Shown here: positions 30,742 to 38,529 of the stretch, one piece after another
How positions within the stretch are numbered: the stretch's first letter is position 1
Layout of the letters: each line of letters starts with the position of its first letter
NCBI GenBank assembly: GCA_028699065.1
Contig: JAQVVH010000001.1
Span: 1,172,394-1,236,393, forward strand
Reading direction: 5' to 3'
Length of the DNA stretch: 64,000 nt
Origin: Gallionella sp.
Lineage (GTDB): Bacteria; Pseudomonadota; Gammaproteobacteria; Burkholderiales; Gallionellaceae
The notes under the pieces: model-generated
What the model saw: only the letters and a program-made list of their open reading frames with translations
What the model was told of the DNA's origin: nothing
Database searches by the model: none
Made by a program: the position numbers and the translations under genes

Positions 30742-31602
30742 ATGATTTCTGAACGTTTGCATTTGTACTTTCAGCTCCTGCGCTTGCACCGTCCTATCGG
30801 CATTTTGTTGTTGCTGTGGCCGACGTTGTGGGGCGTGTGGATTGCGGCCGAGGGGCAGCCGGCCTGGCTGGTGGTGTTGATTTTTACGCTGGGCACGGTG
30901 CTGATGCGTTCGGCCGGATGCGCGATCAATGATTATGCCGACCGGCATATCGACAAGCATGTGAAGCGCACGCAGGATCGGCCGCTGACCAGCGGCAAGG
31001 TGAGCGAGCGAGAAACGATCTGGCTGGCCGTGGGGTTGGCTTTGCTGGCGTTTGTGCTGATTTTGCCCTTGCATCCGTTGACCTGGCTGATGGCGTTCCC
31101 AGCGGCATTTCTGGCGGGCAGTTATCCGTTCACCAAGCGGTTTTTTGCAATTCCGCAGGCGTATCTCGGCATCGCCTTCGGCTTCGGCATCCCGATGGCG
31201 TTTGCCGCGACGCTGGGCGAGGTGCCGCCCGTGGCGTGGGTTTTGCTGCTTGCAAATGTGTGCTGGGCAATTGCCTATGACACCGAGTACGCGATGGTGG
31301 ATCGCGATGACGACATTCATCTCGGCATTCATTCCTCAGCGCTGTTTTTCGGGCGTTACGATGTGCTGGCAGTGATGCTGTGTTACCTGCTAACGCTGCT
31401 GTTGCTGGCGTTGGCGGGGAAAATGGCCGGGCTGGGAGCGACTTACTTTGTCGGACTGCTGGCGGCCGCGGCGATTGCGGGTTATCACTACACGCTCATT
31501 AAAACCCGCAGTCGAGAAAATTGCTTCAAGGCATTTCTGCACAACAACTGGTTCGGCGCGGCGGTGTTTGCGGGGCTCGCCGCGGATTACGTGCTGCGCT
31601 AA
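30742..31602 (+). CDS. ubiA: 4-hydroxybenzoate polyprenyltransferase
   Basis: UbiA (286 residues, about nine membrane helices) attaches the polyprenyl tail to 4-hydroxybenzoate. Both aspartate-rich motifs are present: [19 protein letters not shown] and [12 protein letters not shown]. It lies 21 nt after the UvrD relic and is not coupled to it. In related genomes it usually follows ubiC directly. Confidence 0.96.
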   Translation: MISERLHLYFQLLRLHRPIGILLLLWPTLWGVWIAAEGQPAWLVVLIFTLGTVLMRSAGCAINDYADRHIDKHVKRTQDRPLTSGKVSERETIWLAVGLALLAFVLILPLHPLTWLMAFPAAFLAGSYPFTKRFFAIPQAYLGIAFGFGIPMAFAATLGEVPPVAWVLLLANVCWAIAYDTEYAMVDRDDDIHLGIHSSALFFGRYDVLAVMLCYLLTLLLLALAGKMAGLGATYFVGLLAAAAIAGYHYTLIKTRSRENCFKAFLHNNWFGAAVFAGLAADYVLR

Positions 31603-31606
31603 AAAA

Positions 31607-32749
31607 TCACTTGCGATGGCTGCCGGCGGTGATTTTGTATTCCAGCAGGCGGCATTCAATCGCGCCATTGAATAGCGGCGTTTTGCGCGAGGGCGACAGG
31701 CGCATGAGTTTTAAAATTGCGCGATCTGCGGTGAACAGATAAATCCGCCAGCCGGCGAATTTTTGTTTCAGCGCATCGCCCAGTTTTGGATACAAGACTT
31801 CGAGTTCTTCGAGGTCGCCCATGCGTTCGCCATAGGGCAGGTTCGCAACCAGAACGCCTGCATCGGCAGGTGCGGAAATCTCCAGCACATTGGCCTGTTT
31901 GAGCTGCACACATTCGACCAGACCGGCTTCTTCCAGATTGCGCCGCGCGGTCTTTAGTGCATCGCCATACAGGTCGCTGCCGAAAATCGGCAGCGGTTGT
32001 GGCGGCAGTTGCTTGGCGATGGCCTGCTCGCGCAGGGCGCTCCATTTTGCCGCATCGAAATTCTTGATCTTTTCAAACGCGAACTGCCGGCCGATGCCAG
32101 GCGCGATATTCAGCGACATCTGCGCGGCCTCGATCAGGAATGTGCCGCTGCCGCACATCGGGTCGAGCAGGGGGATGCCCGGCTGCCAGCCCGCGATCTT
32201 CAGAATGCCGGCGGCGAGATTTTCGCGCAGCGGGGCGATGTTGGTGTGCTGGCGCACGCCGCGCTTGAACAGGGCGTCACCGGAAGTGTCCAGATACAAC
32301 GTGAACTGATTGCCCTCAAAAAATGCGTGAATACGCATGTCCGGCGCGAGGGTGTCGACGCTGGGCCGGGCATTTTTTTCGCTGCGGAATTTGTCGCACA
32401 GCGCGTCCTTGATCTTGAGGGTGATGAATTCCAGACTTTTCAGCGGCGATTTGATCGCGGTGACGTTGACGCGAATCGTGTGCGTGACATCAAACCAGCG
32501 CGTCCACGGCAAGGCGAATGTGGCCTGGTAAATATCCTGCTCGTTGCGGTAAGGCATCGGCGCTTGAACGCGCCAGAGAATGCGGGAGGCGAAACGGCTA
32601 TGCAGATTGGCGTGGTAGCACAAGCCCCAGTCGCCGGAAAAGCCGACGCCGCCATCGGTGACGCGAAGCTCGGTTGCGCCGAATTCGCCCAGTTCTTCAG
32701 CGAGTAGTTTTTCCAGGCCGCGCGGGCTGGGTGCAAAAAAGTTCGGCAT
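31607..32749 (-). CDS. rlmL: THUMP-domain 23S rRNA guanine methyltransferase (RlmL-type)
   Basis: A 380-residue protein with an N-terminal ferredoxin-like/THUMP region and a class I methyltransferase domain (LLDPMCGSGTFLIEAAQ, FGSDLYGDAL). It corresponds to the RlmL half of enteric RlmKL (N2-methylation of G2445 of 23S rRNA); the RlmK half is absent, as is normal outside enterics. The catalytic motif reads NLPYGER, where RlmL usually has NPPYGER. It is 1 nt from hemJ and convergent with ubiA. Confidence 0.88.
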   Translation of the reverse strand: MPNFFAPSPRGLEKLLAEELGEFGATELRVTDGGVGFSGDWGLCYHANLHSRFASRILWRVQAPMPYRNEQDIYQATFALPWTRWFDVTHTIRVNVTAIKSPLKSLEFITLKIKDALCDKFRSEKNARPSVDTLAPDMRIHAFFEGNQFTLYLDTSGDALFKRGVRQHTNIAPLRENLAAGILKIAGWQPGIPLLDPMCGSGTFLIEAAQMSLNIAPGIGRQFAFEKIKNFDAAKWSALREQAIAKQLPPQPLPIFGSDLYGDALKTARRNLEEAGLVECVQLKQANVLEISAPADAGVLVANLPYGERMGDLEELEVLYPKLGDALKQKFAGWRIYLFTADRAILKLMRLSPSRKTPLFNGAIECRLLEYKITAGSHRK

Positions 32750-32750
32750 G

Positions 32751-33161
32751 TCAGAACGGCTTCAGGACGGCCAGCAAAATGCAGGCGATGAGGCCGAAAA
32801 CCGGGACCTCGTTAAAGACGCGGTACCAGACGTGGCTGTGTTTGTTGTTGCCGGCGGCAAACTGTTTCAGCAGATGACCGCAGTACAAGTGATAGACCAC
32901 CAGCCCGGCCACGAAAGCGGTTTTGAGATGCAGCCAGCCGCCTGTAAAACCATAGCCGAACCACAGCCACAAGCCGCTGATCACCGCCAGCGCGCCAATC
33001 GGCGTGACGAAGCGGTAGAGTTTGTCCTCCATCATTTTCAGGCGGGCGATGTCGACCGCCTCGGTCGCCATGGCGTGATTCACGAAAATGCGCGGCAGGT
33101 AGAACAGGCCGGCGAACCAGCTGACGACCATGAAGATGTGAAACGATTTAAGCCAAAGCAT
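32751..33161 (-). CDS. hemJ: Protoporphyrinogen oxidase HemJ
   Basis: A 136-residue, four-helix membrane protein of the HemJ/UPF0093 family, which oxidises protoporphyrinogen IX to protoporphyrin IX. Typical features are LKSFHIFMVVSWFAGLFYLPR with the conserved His, the WLHLKTAFVAGL segment with the conserved Lys, and the RVFNEVPVFGL end. It complements hemCDXY at 43-47 kb. Confidence 0.92.
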   Translation of the reverse strand: MLWLKSFHIFMVVSWFAGLFYLPRIFVNHAMATEAVDIARLKMMEDKLYRFVTPIGALAVISGLWLWFGYGFTGGWLHLKTAFVAGLVVYHLYCGHLLKQFAAGNNKHSHVWYRVFNEVPVFGLIACILLAVLKPF

Positions 33162-33179
33162 GCTTTTTCCTTTCCAAAA

Positions 33180-33959
33180 TTAACGGGCAAGCCGCCGCCG
33201 GAAGAGCACCAGCGCGACATAAAATCCAACTGCGGTATAGGCGCATAGCGCCAGAAGATGTGTTCCGACTGCTGCCGGTGCGACGCCGTTCATCAGCGGC
33301 CGTGCCAAGTCCACCGCGTGCGTCAGCGGCAATATTGCCGCCAGCATTTGCAGGGTTTCCGGCAATTGCGTCACCGGAAAAAACACGCCGCATAGTAGCA
33401 TCATCGGCGTGACCACCAGCGTGAAGTAGTACATGAAAAAGTCGTAGCTGGGCGCCAGCGCGGTCATGATCAAACCCAGCGCGGCGAAGGTGAGTCCGAC
33501 CAGCAGCGCGAGTGGAATCATCCACAGCGACAGCAGCGAGTGCGAGAGCCCCATCAGCCAGATGACGAGCAGAACGGCGATGCCGGCCATGAGGCTTTTG
33601 CTTGCGGCCCAGAGCATCTCGGACAGCACGACATCGTCGAGGGTGACGGGCGTGTTGAGAATCGCCTCCCAGGTGCGCTGTTCGTGCATGCGCGCGAAGC
33701 CGGAATACAAGGCTTCGAAGGTCGCGCTGTTCATCGTGCTGTAGCACACCGTGCCGGCGGCGAGAAAAGCCATATAGGACATGCCGTCCATTTCCGGCAG
33801 CAGACTGCCGAGGCCGTAGCCGAAGCCGAGCATGTAGATGACCGGATCGGCGAGATGGCCGATGACCGAGGTCGCGGCGACTTTCCGCCAGACCAGCCAG
33901 TTGCGCCGCCAGATGGGAATGAAACGCAGACTGAGACGCGGCAGGGAAAAATGGTTCAT
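33180..33959 (-). CDS. ABC-2 type transporter permease
   Basis: A 259-residue permease with six membrane helices and the ABC-2 signature region, similar to the NodJ family (MLGFGYGLGSLL, ERTWEAILNTPVTLDDVVL, PVTQLPETLQMLA). It lies 4 nt after its ATPase partner. The substrate is not evident; this subgroup exports polysaccharide, lipid or drug-like molecules. Confidence 0.9.
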   Translation of the reverse strand: MNHFSLPRLSLRFIPIWRRNWLVWRKVAATSVIGHLADPVIYMLGFGYGLGSLLPEMDGMSYMAFLAAGTVCYSTMNSATFEALYSGFARMHEQRTWEAILNTPVTLDDVVLSEMLWAASKSLMAGIAVLLVIWLMGLSHSLLSLWMIPLALLVGLTFAALGLIMTALAPSYDFFMYYFTLVVTPMMLLCGVFFPVTQLPETLQMLAAILPLTHAVDLARPLMNGVAPAAVGTHLLALCAYTAVGFYVALVLFRRRLAR

Positions 33960-33963
33960 CGCA

Positions 33964-34878
33964 TTACTCCCGCATCTCGCGTCCGGTCAGTTTCAGAAAA
34001 ACATCCTCAAGATTCGCCGGGCGATGCAGGTAACGCAGCCCTTCCTCCCGCGCCAGTTCGGCCAGCAGGGGTTGCGCATCACGGACATAACAGAACACGG
34101 TTTCACCGCTGATTTCAAAGCGATCGGCAAAATAGGCAGCATGGCGATAGGCCCATTCGGCGGCAGCTTCACCGAATACTTCGACGACCTGCGGTTCGAT
34201 GTGGCTGGAGATCAAATCTTGCGGGCTGCCTTCGGCGATCAGGCGGCCGTTGTCCATCACGGCGAGGCGATGGCACAGACGCTCGGCCTCGTCCATAAAA
34301 TGCGTGGTGAGCAGCAAAGTTTTGCCCTGCCGCGTCAATTCGCGCAGGCGTTGCCAGATCAGGTGACGGGCTTGCGGATCCAGGCCGGTGGTCGGCTCGT
34401 CCAGAAAGATCACATCGGGATCGTTGACCAGCGCGCGCGCCAGGGTGAGCCGGCGCTTCATGCCGCCGGACAGCGTGGGTACGCGGGCATCGCGCTTGTT
34501 CGTCAGACTGGCGAAATCCAGCAGATCCGGAATGCGCGCCTCAATCTCGGCATCGCGCAGGCCGAAATAGCGGCCATAGACGAGCAGATTTTCCGCAACG
34601 GTAAAGTCCGGATCGAGGTTGTCCATCTGTGGCACAACGCCAACCCGGATGCGCGCCTCGCGCGCGGCTTGCGGCACTGGCAGATCGAGCAATTCGGCGC
34701 TGCCGCCCTCCGGTTCGGTCAAGCCCAGCAGCAGGCGCAGCGTCGTCGTTTTTCCCGCGCCGTTGGGGCCGAGCAGGCCGAAGCATTCGCCCCGCTGAAC
34801 GTCGAGATTGAGGCCGTCCACCACCCGGTAAATGCCGTAGGATTTTTGCAGATTGCGCGCGCGAATGACGCTCTTCAC
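33964..34878 (-). CDS. ABC transporter ATP-binding protein
   Basis: A 304-residue NodI/DrrA-like ATPase: Walker A GPNGAGKT (37-44), signature [15 protein letters not shown], Walker [13 protein letters not shown] and a C-terminal extension of about 80 residues. It begins with GTG, overlapping the hydrolase stop as GTGA. With the following permease it forms a two-gene exporter. Confidence 0.94.
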   Translation of the reverse strand: MKSVIRARNLQKSYGIYRVVDGLNLDVQRGECFGLLGPNGAGKTTTLRLLLGLTEPEGGSAELLDLPVPQAAREARIRVGVVPQMDNLDPDFTVAENLLVYGRYFGLRDAEIEARIPDLLDFASLTNKRDARVPTLSGGMKRRLTLARALVNDPDVIFLDEPTTGLDPQARHLIWQRLRELTRQGKTLLLTTHFMDEAERLCHRLAVMDNGRLIAEGSPQDLISSHIEPQVVEVFGEAAAEWAYRHAAYFADRFEISGETVFCYVRDAQPLLAELAREEGLRYLHRPANLEDVFLKLTGREMRE

Positions 34879-35498
34879 AGGTCAACTCCGCGGAAGTGAT
34901 GTAAAACGATCTCGCGCAACTGGGTCAGGCGGCCGTGAAAAAAATGTTCGGCACCGGGCAGAACGACCACCGGCAAATGTTGCGGTCGCGCCCATTCCAG
35001 CAGTTCCGTCAGCGGAACAACATCGTCATGCTCGCCATGAATGACCAGGGTATCCGGGGCGACAGCGGCCGGCATGCCGGCGCGTTTGACCGAAGCCCCG
35101 GCGAGCACCAGATGTTGCGGGCGCAAGGTCTGCGCGGCGCGCGACGCGACGTAGGCGCCGAAGGAAAATCCGGCGAGCACCAGCGGCAAATCCTCGCCAA
35201 ATTGTTCGTGGGCATAGTGGACAACTGCCAGCAGATCTTCGGTCTCGCCTTCGCCGTGGCTGAATTCCCCCTCGCTTTTGCCGACGCCGCGAAAATTGAA
35301 GCGCAGCGTCGCGCAGCCCAGATCGGCGAACAGGCGCGCGAGCGTGAAAGCGACTTTGTTGTCCATGTGGCCGCCCATGGTGGGCAGCGGGTGTGCGACC
35401 ACGGCAATGGCACGCGGGTCGCCAGCGGGCAGATGGGCGATGCCTTCCAGCAGGCCGGACGGGCCCGTCAGGGTGTAGGCTTTCTGGGTGACGTGCAT
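34875..35498 (-). CDS. Alpha/beta hydrolase
   Basis: A 207-residue hydrolase with oxyanion-region [26 protein letters not shown], the nucleophile elbow GFSFGA and the catalytic His in [11 protein letters not shown]; a Glu/Asp pair lies in [10 protein letters not shown]. No signal peptide. Such proteins are annotated as esterase or dienelactone-like; the substrate is unknown. Its ATG shares a base with the ferredoxin stop and its own stop overlaps the ABC ATPase, so the four genes are coupled. Confidence 0.92.
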   Translation of the reverse strand: MHVTQKAYTLTGPSGLLEGIAHLPAGDPRAIAVVAHPLPTMGGHMDNKVAFTLARLFADLGCATLRFNFRGVGKSEGEFSHGEGETEDLLAVVHYAHEQFGEDLPLVLAGFSFGAYVASRAAQTLRPQHLVLAGASVKRAGMPAAVAPDTLVIHGEHDDVVPLTELLEWARPQHLPVVVLPGAEHFFHGRLTQLREIVLHHFRGVDL

Positions 35499-35809
35499 CA
35501 GAGTTTCAGGCGTTCGACAATGCGGCCGTTTTTAAGATGTTCCTCGATAATCTCGTCGAGATCGCTGTCGTCCACATAGGTGTACCAGGTAGCTTCGGGA
35601 TAAATCACTATAACCGGGCCGTCATCGCAACGGTCCAGGCAGCCGGCACTGTTGATGCGAATTTTGTTGTGGCGGTCGGAAATGCCGAGTTCGCGCACTT
35701 TGTCTTTCATGTAATCGCGTGCGCGTTTCGCTCCGTGATTGTTGCAGCAGTCGCTGCCATCCTCGCGCTGGTTGGTGCAGAAAAATACATGTTTGTCGAA
35801 AAAACTCAC
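35498..35809 (-). CDS. Thioredoxin-like 2Fe-2S ferredoxin
   Basis: A 103-residue protein of the (2Fe-2S) ferredoxin family with thioredoxin fold. Candidate cluster ligands are Cys11, Cys21/22, Cys57 and Cys61 (FFCTNQREDGSDCC and SAGCLDRCDDGP). It looks like the stand-alone relative of the NuoE cluster domain. It is first in the run ferredoxin-hydrolase-ABC exporter; its electron partner is unknown. Confidence 0.92.
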   Translation of the reverse strand: MSFFDKHVFFCTNQREDGSDCCNNHGAKRARDYMKDKVRELGISDRHNKIRINSAGCLDRCDDGPVIVIYPEATWYTYVDDSDLDEIIEEHLKNGRIVERLKL

Positions 35810-35840
35810 GGCCGGACTCCGCTAAATTGAACAGGCGGAA

Positions 35841-36911
35841 TTATACGTTCTTGACGCGCCAGAGGTGGCCGAGAAGGAGTAGCGGGAACAACAGCGCGAT
35901 GGTTTGTGCGAGGCCGTTGTAGTTGAACAAGTGGCCGTAATGCCAGTGATAGATCGACGCGGTGGCCGCGGGCAGGGGGGTATCAAGCAGAAAATTGACC
36001 AGCACGAAATATCCCAGCGTAATGACGGCGCCGCTGCCGAGCATCCGCGTGCGGGGTAGGCGCAGCATGACTGCAAGCAACAGCGTGCCGACCAGAATGC
36101 CCACCATGGATTCGCTGTTTAGCCATAACAGTAGCGCCCAGGATTTGAGCAGGAAGGCGGCTGTGATGAACTTGGCCAGTGCAACCCCGCACAATACGGC
36201 GAGCAGGGTGGTCACGAGGTGTCGCGTCGAACGCAACAGGGTCAGCAATAACAGCCCCACCATCAGCAGATTGAGCATGACGGTCGCGCTAAGCCAGGGA
36301 TCGAAAGGCGGGGCAACAGGCGCGGCAAACGGTTGGCGCGCAACTTCGCTGATGAAAACATTACCGAGCATGGGCAGCGAGGGATTAATTTGGCCAAACA
36401 TCCACAACACCAGCAGGGCGAGGCCGAAATCCATTTCGCCGCCGTGATGAAATATCCGGCTGCGCCAGCGGATCAGCCGTTCAAACAATCCGTGCCAGGC
36501 GCTGATGCTGACGGCCAGCAAGCCGCCCAGAAAAGTGCCCAAGAGATTTGCGAGCAGATCCATATTCGAACTGATTCGGGCCGGTAGATACATTTGCAGA
36601 TATTCCATACCGGCGGAAAGCAGGGTTCCGGCGATGAGGCTGAGTCCCAGGCTCGCCAACACCCCCATGCGGGCACGCAGTGCGAGGCCAATCAACAGGC
36701 CGAGCGGCACGTAGGACAACAAATTCAGGGTGGCATCAAAAGTGGTGTAGGTGAGATGCAGGGGGGAAGTGAGTACTTCAATAAAATCCAACCCCTGATT
36801 TTGCCAGCCCGAAAAGGGTGAGAGGCTGACATAGGCAATGAACAGGACATAGCCCAAGGCTAGCCAGCTGCGCAGGCGCGCGCGGGTTTCGGTGACAAAA
36901 ATTTCTTTCAT
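35841..36911 (-). CDS. VanZ-like membrane protein
   Basis: A 356-residue protein with an N-terminal VanZ-like domain (AYVSLSPFSGWQ, NLLSYVPLGLLIG, EYLQMYLPARISSNMDLLANLLG) and an extended C-terminal half of further membrane helices, about ten in all. VanZ-like domains are linked to low-level teicoplanin resistance in Gram-positives; in proteobacteria the role is unknown. The gene sits alone, next to the AT-rich small-protein cluster. Confidence 0.9.
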   Translation of the reverse strand: MKEIFVTETRARLRSWLALGYVLFIAYVSLSPFSGWQNQGLDFIEVLTSPLHLTYTTFDATLNLLSYVPLGLLIGLALRARMGVLASLGLSLIAGTLLSAGMEYLQMYLPARISSNMDLLANLLGTFLGGLLAVSISAWHGLFERLIRWRSRIFHHGGEMDFGLALLVLWMFGQINPSLPMLGNVFISEVARQPFAAPVAPPFDPWLSATVMLNLLMVGLLLLTLLRSTRHLVTTLLAVLCGVALAKFITAAFLLKSWALLLWLNSESMVGILVGTLLLAVMLRLPRTRMLGSGAVITLGYFVLVNFLLDTPLPAATASIYHWHYGHLFNYNGLAQTIALLFPLLLLGHLWRVKNV

Positions 36912-37156
36912 GACCGGCGGAGTGTTGGTGAAATCGGAAAATGTGTCAATAAGTGATGGCGCGTCATGACCATACCGGAAGGCATTGTTTCATCGTGCGC
37001 AAGACAGGGGATGGACGGATCGGCGCTGAAATAAATAAAATTTAGGGCTAATTCCTGAGATTTACGTATGGGTATAGGCCTATGCATTTAGACATATTGT
37101 ATTTTTATAAAATAGGTTTATATTCCTTCGTCGCTAATATTATTTAATAAAGTGAT
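36912..37156. other. AT-rich intergenic region between the VanZ-like gene and the small-protein cluster
   Basis: No gene is seen in these 245 nt. The right half is markedly AT-rich. It holds a perfect 10-nt palindrome ATAGGCCTAT (37074-37083) and, downstream of it, a promoter candidate pointing right. The palindrome lies 13 nt ahead of that -35 element and could be an operator. Confidence 0.5.
37097..37124 (+). promoter_or_regulatory. Putative sigma-70 promoter of the small-protein cluster
   Basis: TTGTAT (37097-37102) and TATATT (37119-37124) are 16 nt apart in AT-rich sequence. Transcription would start near 37131, leaving a leader of about 25 nt before the ATG at 37157. Confidence 0.5.
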
Positions 37157-37289
37157 ATGAATAATTCCCCCCCCCCCCCCCCCCCCAATTAAACATAGGG
37201 TTTGGGGGATTTTCCTGGTGATGCTCGGATTTTTTGTGATGGGCGCGTTTGCGCTCTATCTGCGGCGTTTTGTTCCGGTTGAGTGGTGA
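37157..37289 (+). pseudogene. Small membrane-peptide frame interrupted at a poly-C tract (possible phase-variable gene)
   Basis: An ATG at 37157 opens MNNS followed by a proline run encoded by the C tract, then stops (TAA at 37190-37192) after 11 codons. One base out of frame, the sequence continues as IKHRVWGIFLVMLGFFVM, then GAFALYLRRFVPVEW and TGA at 37287-37289: one clear membrane helix with a basic, inside-type end. With 19 or 22 C instead of 20 the two parts join into a 43-44 residue proline-headed membrane peptide. An internal ATG at 37221 could give a 22-residue form. No family recognised. Confidence 0.55.
37167..37186 (+). repeat. Homopolymer C20 tract
   Basis: Twenty consecutive C in an otherwise AT-rich stretch, the longest homopolymer in the window. 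It lies 10 nt after an ATG and inside a coding-like frame. Such tracts are classic slipped-strand sites, but also typical places for sequencing error. Confidence 0.95.
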
Positions 37290-37293
37290 TTTT

Positions 37294-37443
37294 ATGGCGA
37301 CCATTTGCCCGAAATGTCGAAAAACGATGTCGCGAATTCACCGATTGTCGTGGATGCGAAACCTGCCTATGAGCCGCCATTATTCCTGCTTTTCCTGTAA
37401 AGCCAAGTACCTGCGCTTTCTGGGGATGATGTTTCGGGTCTAG
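37294..37443 (+). CDS. Small zinc-ribbon protein
   Basis: A 49-residue basic protein with two Cys pairs, CPKC (5-8) and CFSC (32-35), in the arrangement of a four-Cys zinc ribbon. Start ATG 37294, 4 nt after the stop of the membrane-peptide frame. It is rich in Arg, Lys and Met (RIHRLSWMRNLPMSRHY). I do not recognise a named family; possibly a nucleic-acid-binding or regulatory small protein. Confidence 0.6.
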   Translation: MATICPKCRKTMSRIHRLSWMRNLPMSRHYSCFSCKAKYLRFLGMMFRV

Positions 37444-37519
37444 GCTTTGCATTACTGAAATTAACTGTGTGTAAGTTACAAAGTGTCGCGGGGCCGACAA
37501 CGGCCTTCGGGGAGCGGTG

Positions 37520-37729
37520 ATGAGTCAGGAAAATTATTCAACAATGCGTAAGACAAATAACCTGTGCGGCGGCTGCGGAATGCCTCGGGCATCGGCAACC
37601 ACCCCTTGTCCCTATTGCAAGGAATTCTTGCGTAAGGCTGAACGCCGGTTGTTTCTTGTTTTCCTGGCGCTCGGCGGGCTGGGATTTGCGGTGTATTTCC
37701 TCAATGCTTTTCCGGTCCAGAGTTTGTGA
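37520..37729 (+). CDS. Small zinc-ribbon protein with one membrane segment
   Basis: A 69-residue protein: CGGCG (16-20 region) and CPYC (about 29-32) form a four-Cys ribbon, followed by a basic patch and one C-terminal membrane helix LFLVFLALGGLGFAVYFL. Start ATG 37520 with GGGGAGCG upstream (an in-frame GTG is directly before it). Its TGA overlaps the next ATG (TGATG). Looks like a tail-anchored metal-binding protein; no family assigned. Confidence 0.65.
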   Translation: MSQENYSTMRKTNNLCGGCGMPRASATTPCPYCKEFLRKAERRLFLVFLALGGLGFAVYFLNAFPVQSL

Positions 37730-38007
37730 TGAGCGACTTCCGCCCCGCTGTATGCGAAACAAATTCTTTCCGGACGCATGCCAGAAAAGCTCAAATCGTT
37801 GAACTCGAAAGCGGTCGCGTCATCGTGACCTATCCGATAGATCTGCCTGCTCAAAACGGCCCTCATGCGGAGTGGGAGATGATGGAGCGCGCCTGGCGTT
37901 ATGCGGTGGAAGACGGCATTACCCGCAGCGACGCACGCGGCAGATTTTCCGTGCGAATTGTGCCTGTTGACTGGATGGCCAATGGTGGGGTCGACGCCAA
38001 TGTGTAA
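37729..38007 (+). CDS. Hypothetical protein of the small-protein cluster
   Basis: A 92-residue soluble protein, MSDFRPAVCETNSF at the start, ending VPVDWMANGGVDANV. No signal peptide, membrane segment or known motif. It is translationally coupled to the zinc-ribbon gene upstream (TGATG) and its end overlaps the LuxR-type gene by 8 nt. Function unknown. Confidence 0.65.
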   Translation: MSDFRPAVCETNSFRTHARKAQIVELESGRVIVTYPIDLPAQNGPHAEWEMMERAWRYAVEDGITRSDARGRFSVRIVPVDWMANGGVDANV

Positions 38008-38506
38008 CGCGCACGCCACGCTCAGTCCGCGTGAACGCGACGTTTTACTTTGGGTTTATCGTGGGCATACTTCGATCAAGATTGCCGAACAGCTTGGCAT
38101 TGCCAGGGGAACGGTCGACATTCATATCAACAAGATCTTGCGCAAGCTGGGCGTCGCGTCGCGTGTTCAGGCGGCGGAGTTTTTTCCCGGTGTCCGGCAT
38201 GTCAGTCTACGCATAGTATTCACGAGGGTAAGGTATGACCGGTTTTTCAGATGTCTATTGTCATGTTTGTCGAAGAGCCCATCCCCGGGAGGATATGCGT
38301 CTGGTTATTTCCAATGGCCGGAAAAAGTGGCGCTGCATACACAGCCTCCAAAAGGCTGCGAAAGCGACACTTGCCGAACGCGAGGCTTTTGGCCGGCAGG
38401 TGACCGAGATGAACAAGGCCGAATCCCGCGCCAAACTCAACGGCATGATGGCGAATCGCGCATTGCCCCCGTTGGAGTGACGGACTTCCTGTCCGCTCGT
38501 TTCTAA
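38000..38506 (+). CDS. LuxR-type helix-turn-helix regulator (C-terminal part doubtful)
   Basis: Residues 8-62 form a good LuxR/NarL DNA-binding domain: LSPRERDVLLWVYRGHTS, IKIAEQLGIARGTVDIHINK and ILRKLGVASRVQAAEF. There is no receiver or sensor domain. The open frame runs on to 168 residues, but everything after about residue 65 is compositionally odd and wholly contains another good gene (38235-38480) in a different frame. A one-base slip in TTTTTTCCC (about 38181) would end the protein at TAG 38214-38216 with PVSGMSVYA, about 71 residues. The HTH is firm, the end is not. Confidence 0.6.
   Translation: MCNAHATLSPRERDVLLWVYRGHTSIKIAEQLGIARGTVDIHINKILRKLGVASRVQAAEFFPGVRHVSLRIVFTRVRYDRFFRCLLSCLSKSPSPGGYASGYFQWPEKVALHTQPPKGCESDTCRTRGFWPAGDRDEQGRIPRQTQRHDGESRIAPVGVTDFLSARF
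38235..38480 (+). CDS. Small Cys-rich protein of unknown function
   Basis: An 81-residue protein with an N-terminal zinc-finger-like part, YCHVCRRAHPREDM then KKWRC, followed by a helical charged tail. The ATG at 38235 follows GAGGGTAAGGT, the best ribosome binding site in the cluster. It lies inside the extended frame of the LuxR-type gene, which makes the latter's C-terminal reading unlikely. No family recognised. Confidence 0.65.
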   Translation: MTGFSDVYCHVCRRAHPREDMRLVISNGRKKWRCIHSLQKAAKATLAEREAFGRQVTEMNKAESRAKLNGMMANRALPPLE

Positions 38507-38516
38507 TTCATCGTGC

Positions 38517-38522
38517 TAAACT
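38517..38522 (+). promoter_or_regulatory. Putative -10 element of rnpB
   Basis: TAAACT lies 7 nt before the expected 5' end of RNase P RNA (38530), the right distance for its transcription start. No convincing -35 box is visible. Confidence 0.4.
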
Positions 38523-38529
38523 CCGCGCC

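Noticed and set aside
38478..38505. Hairpin CGGAC/GTCCG after the Cys-rich gene as terminator
   Set aside because: Five-bp stem with interrupted T run; too weak to call.
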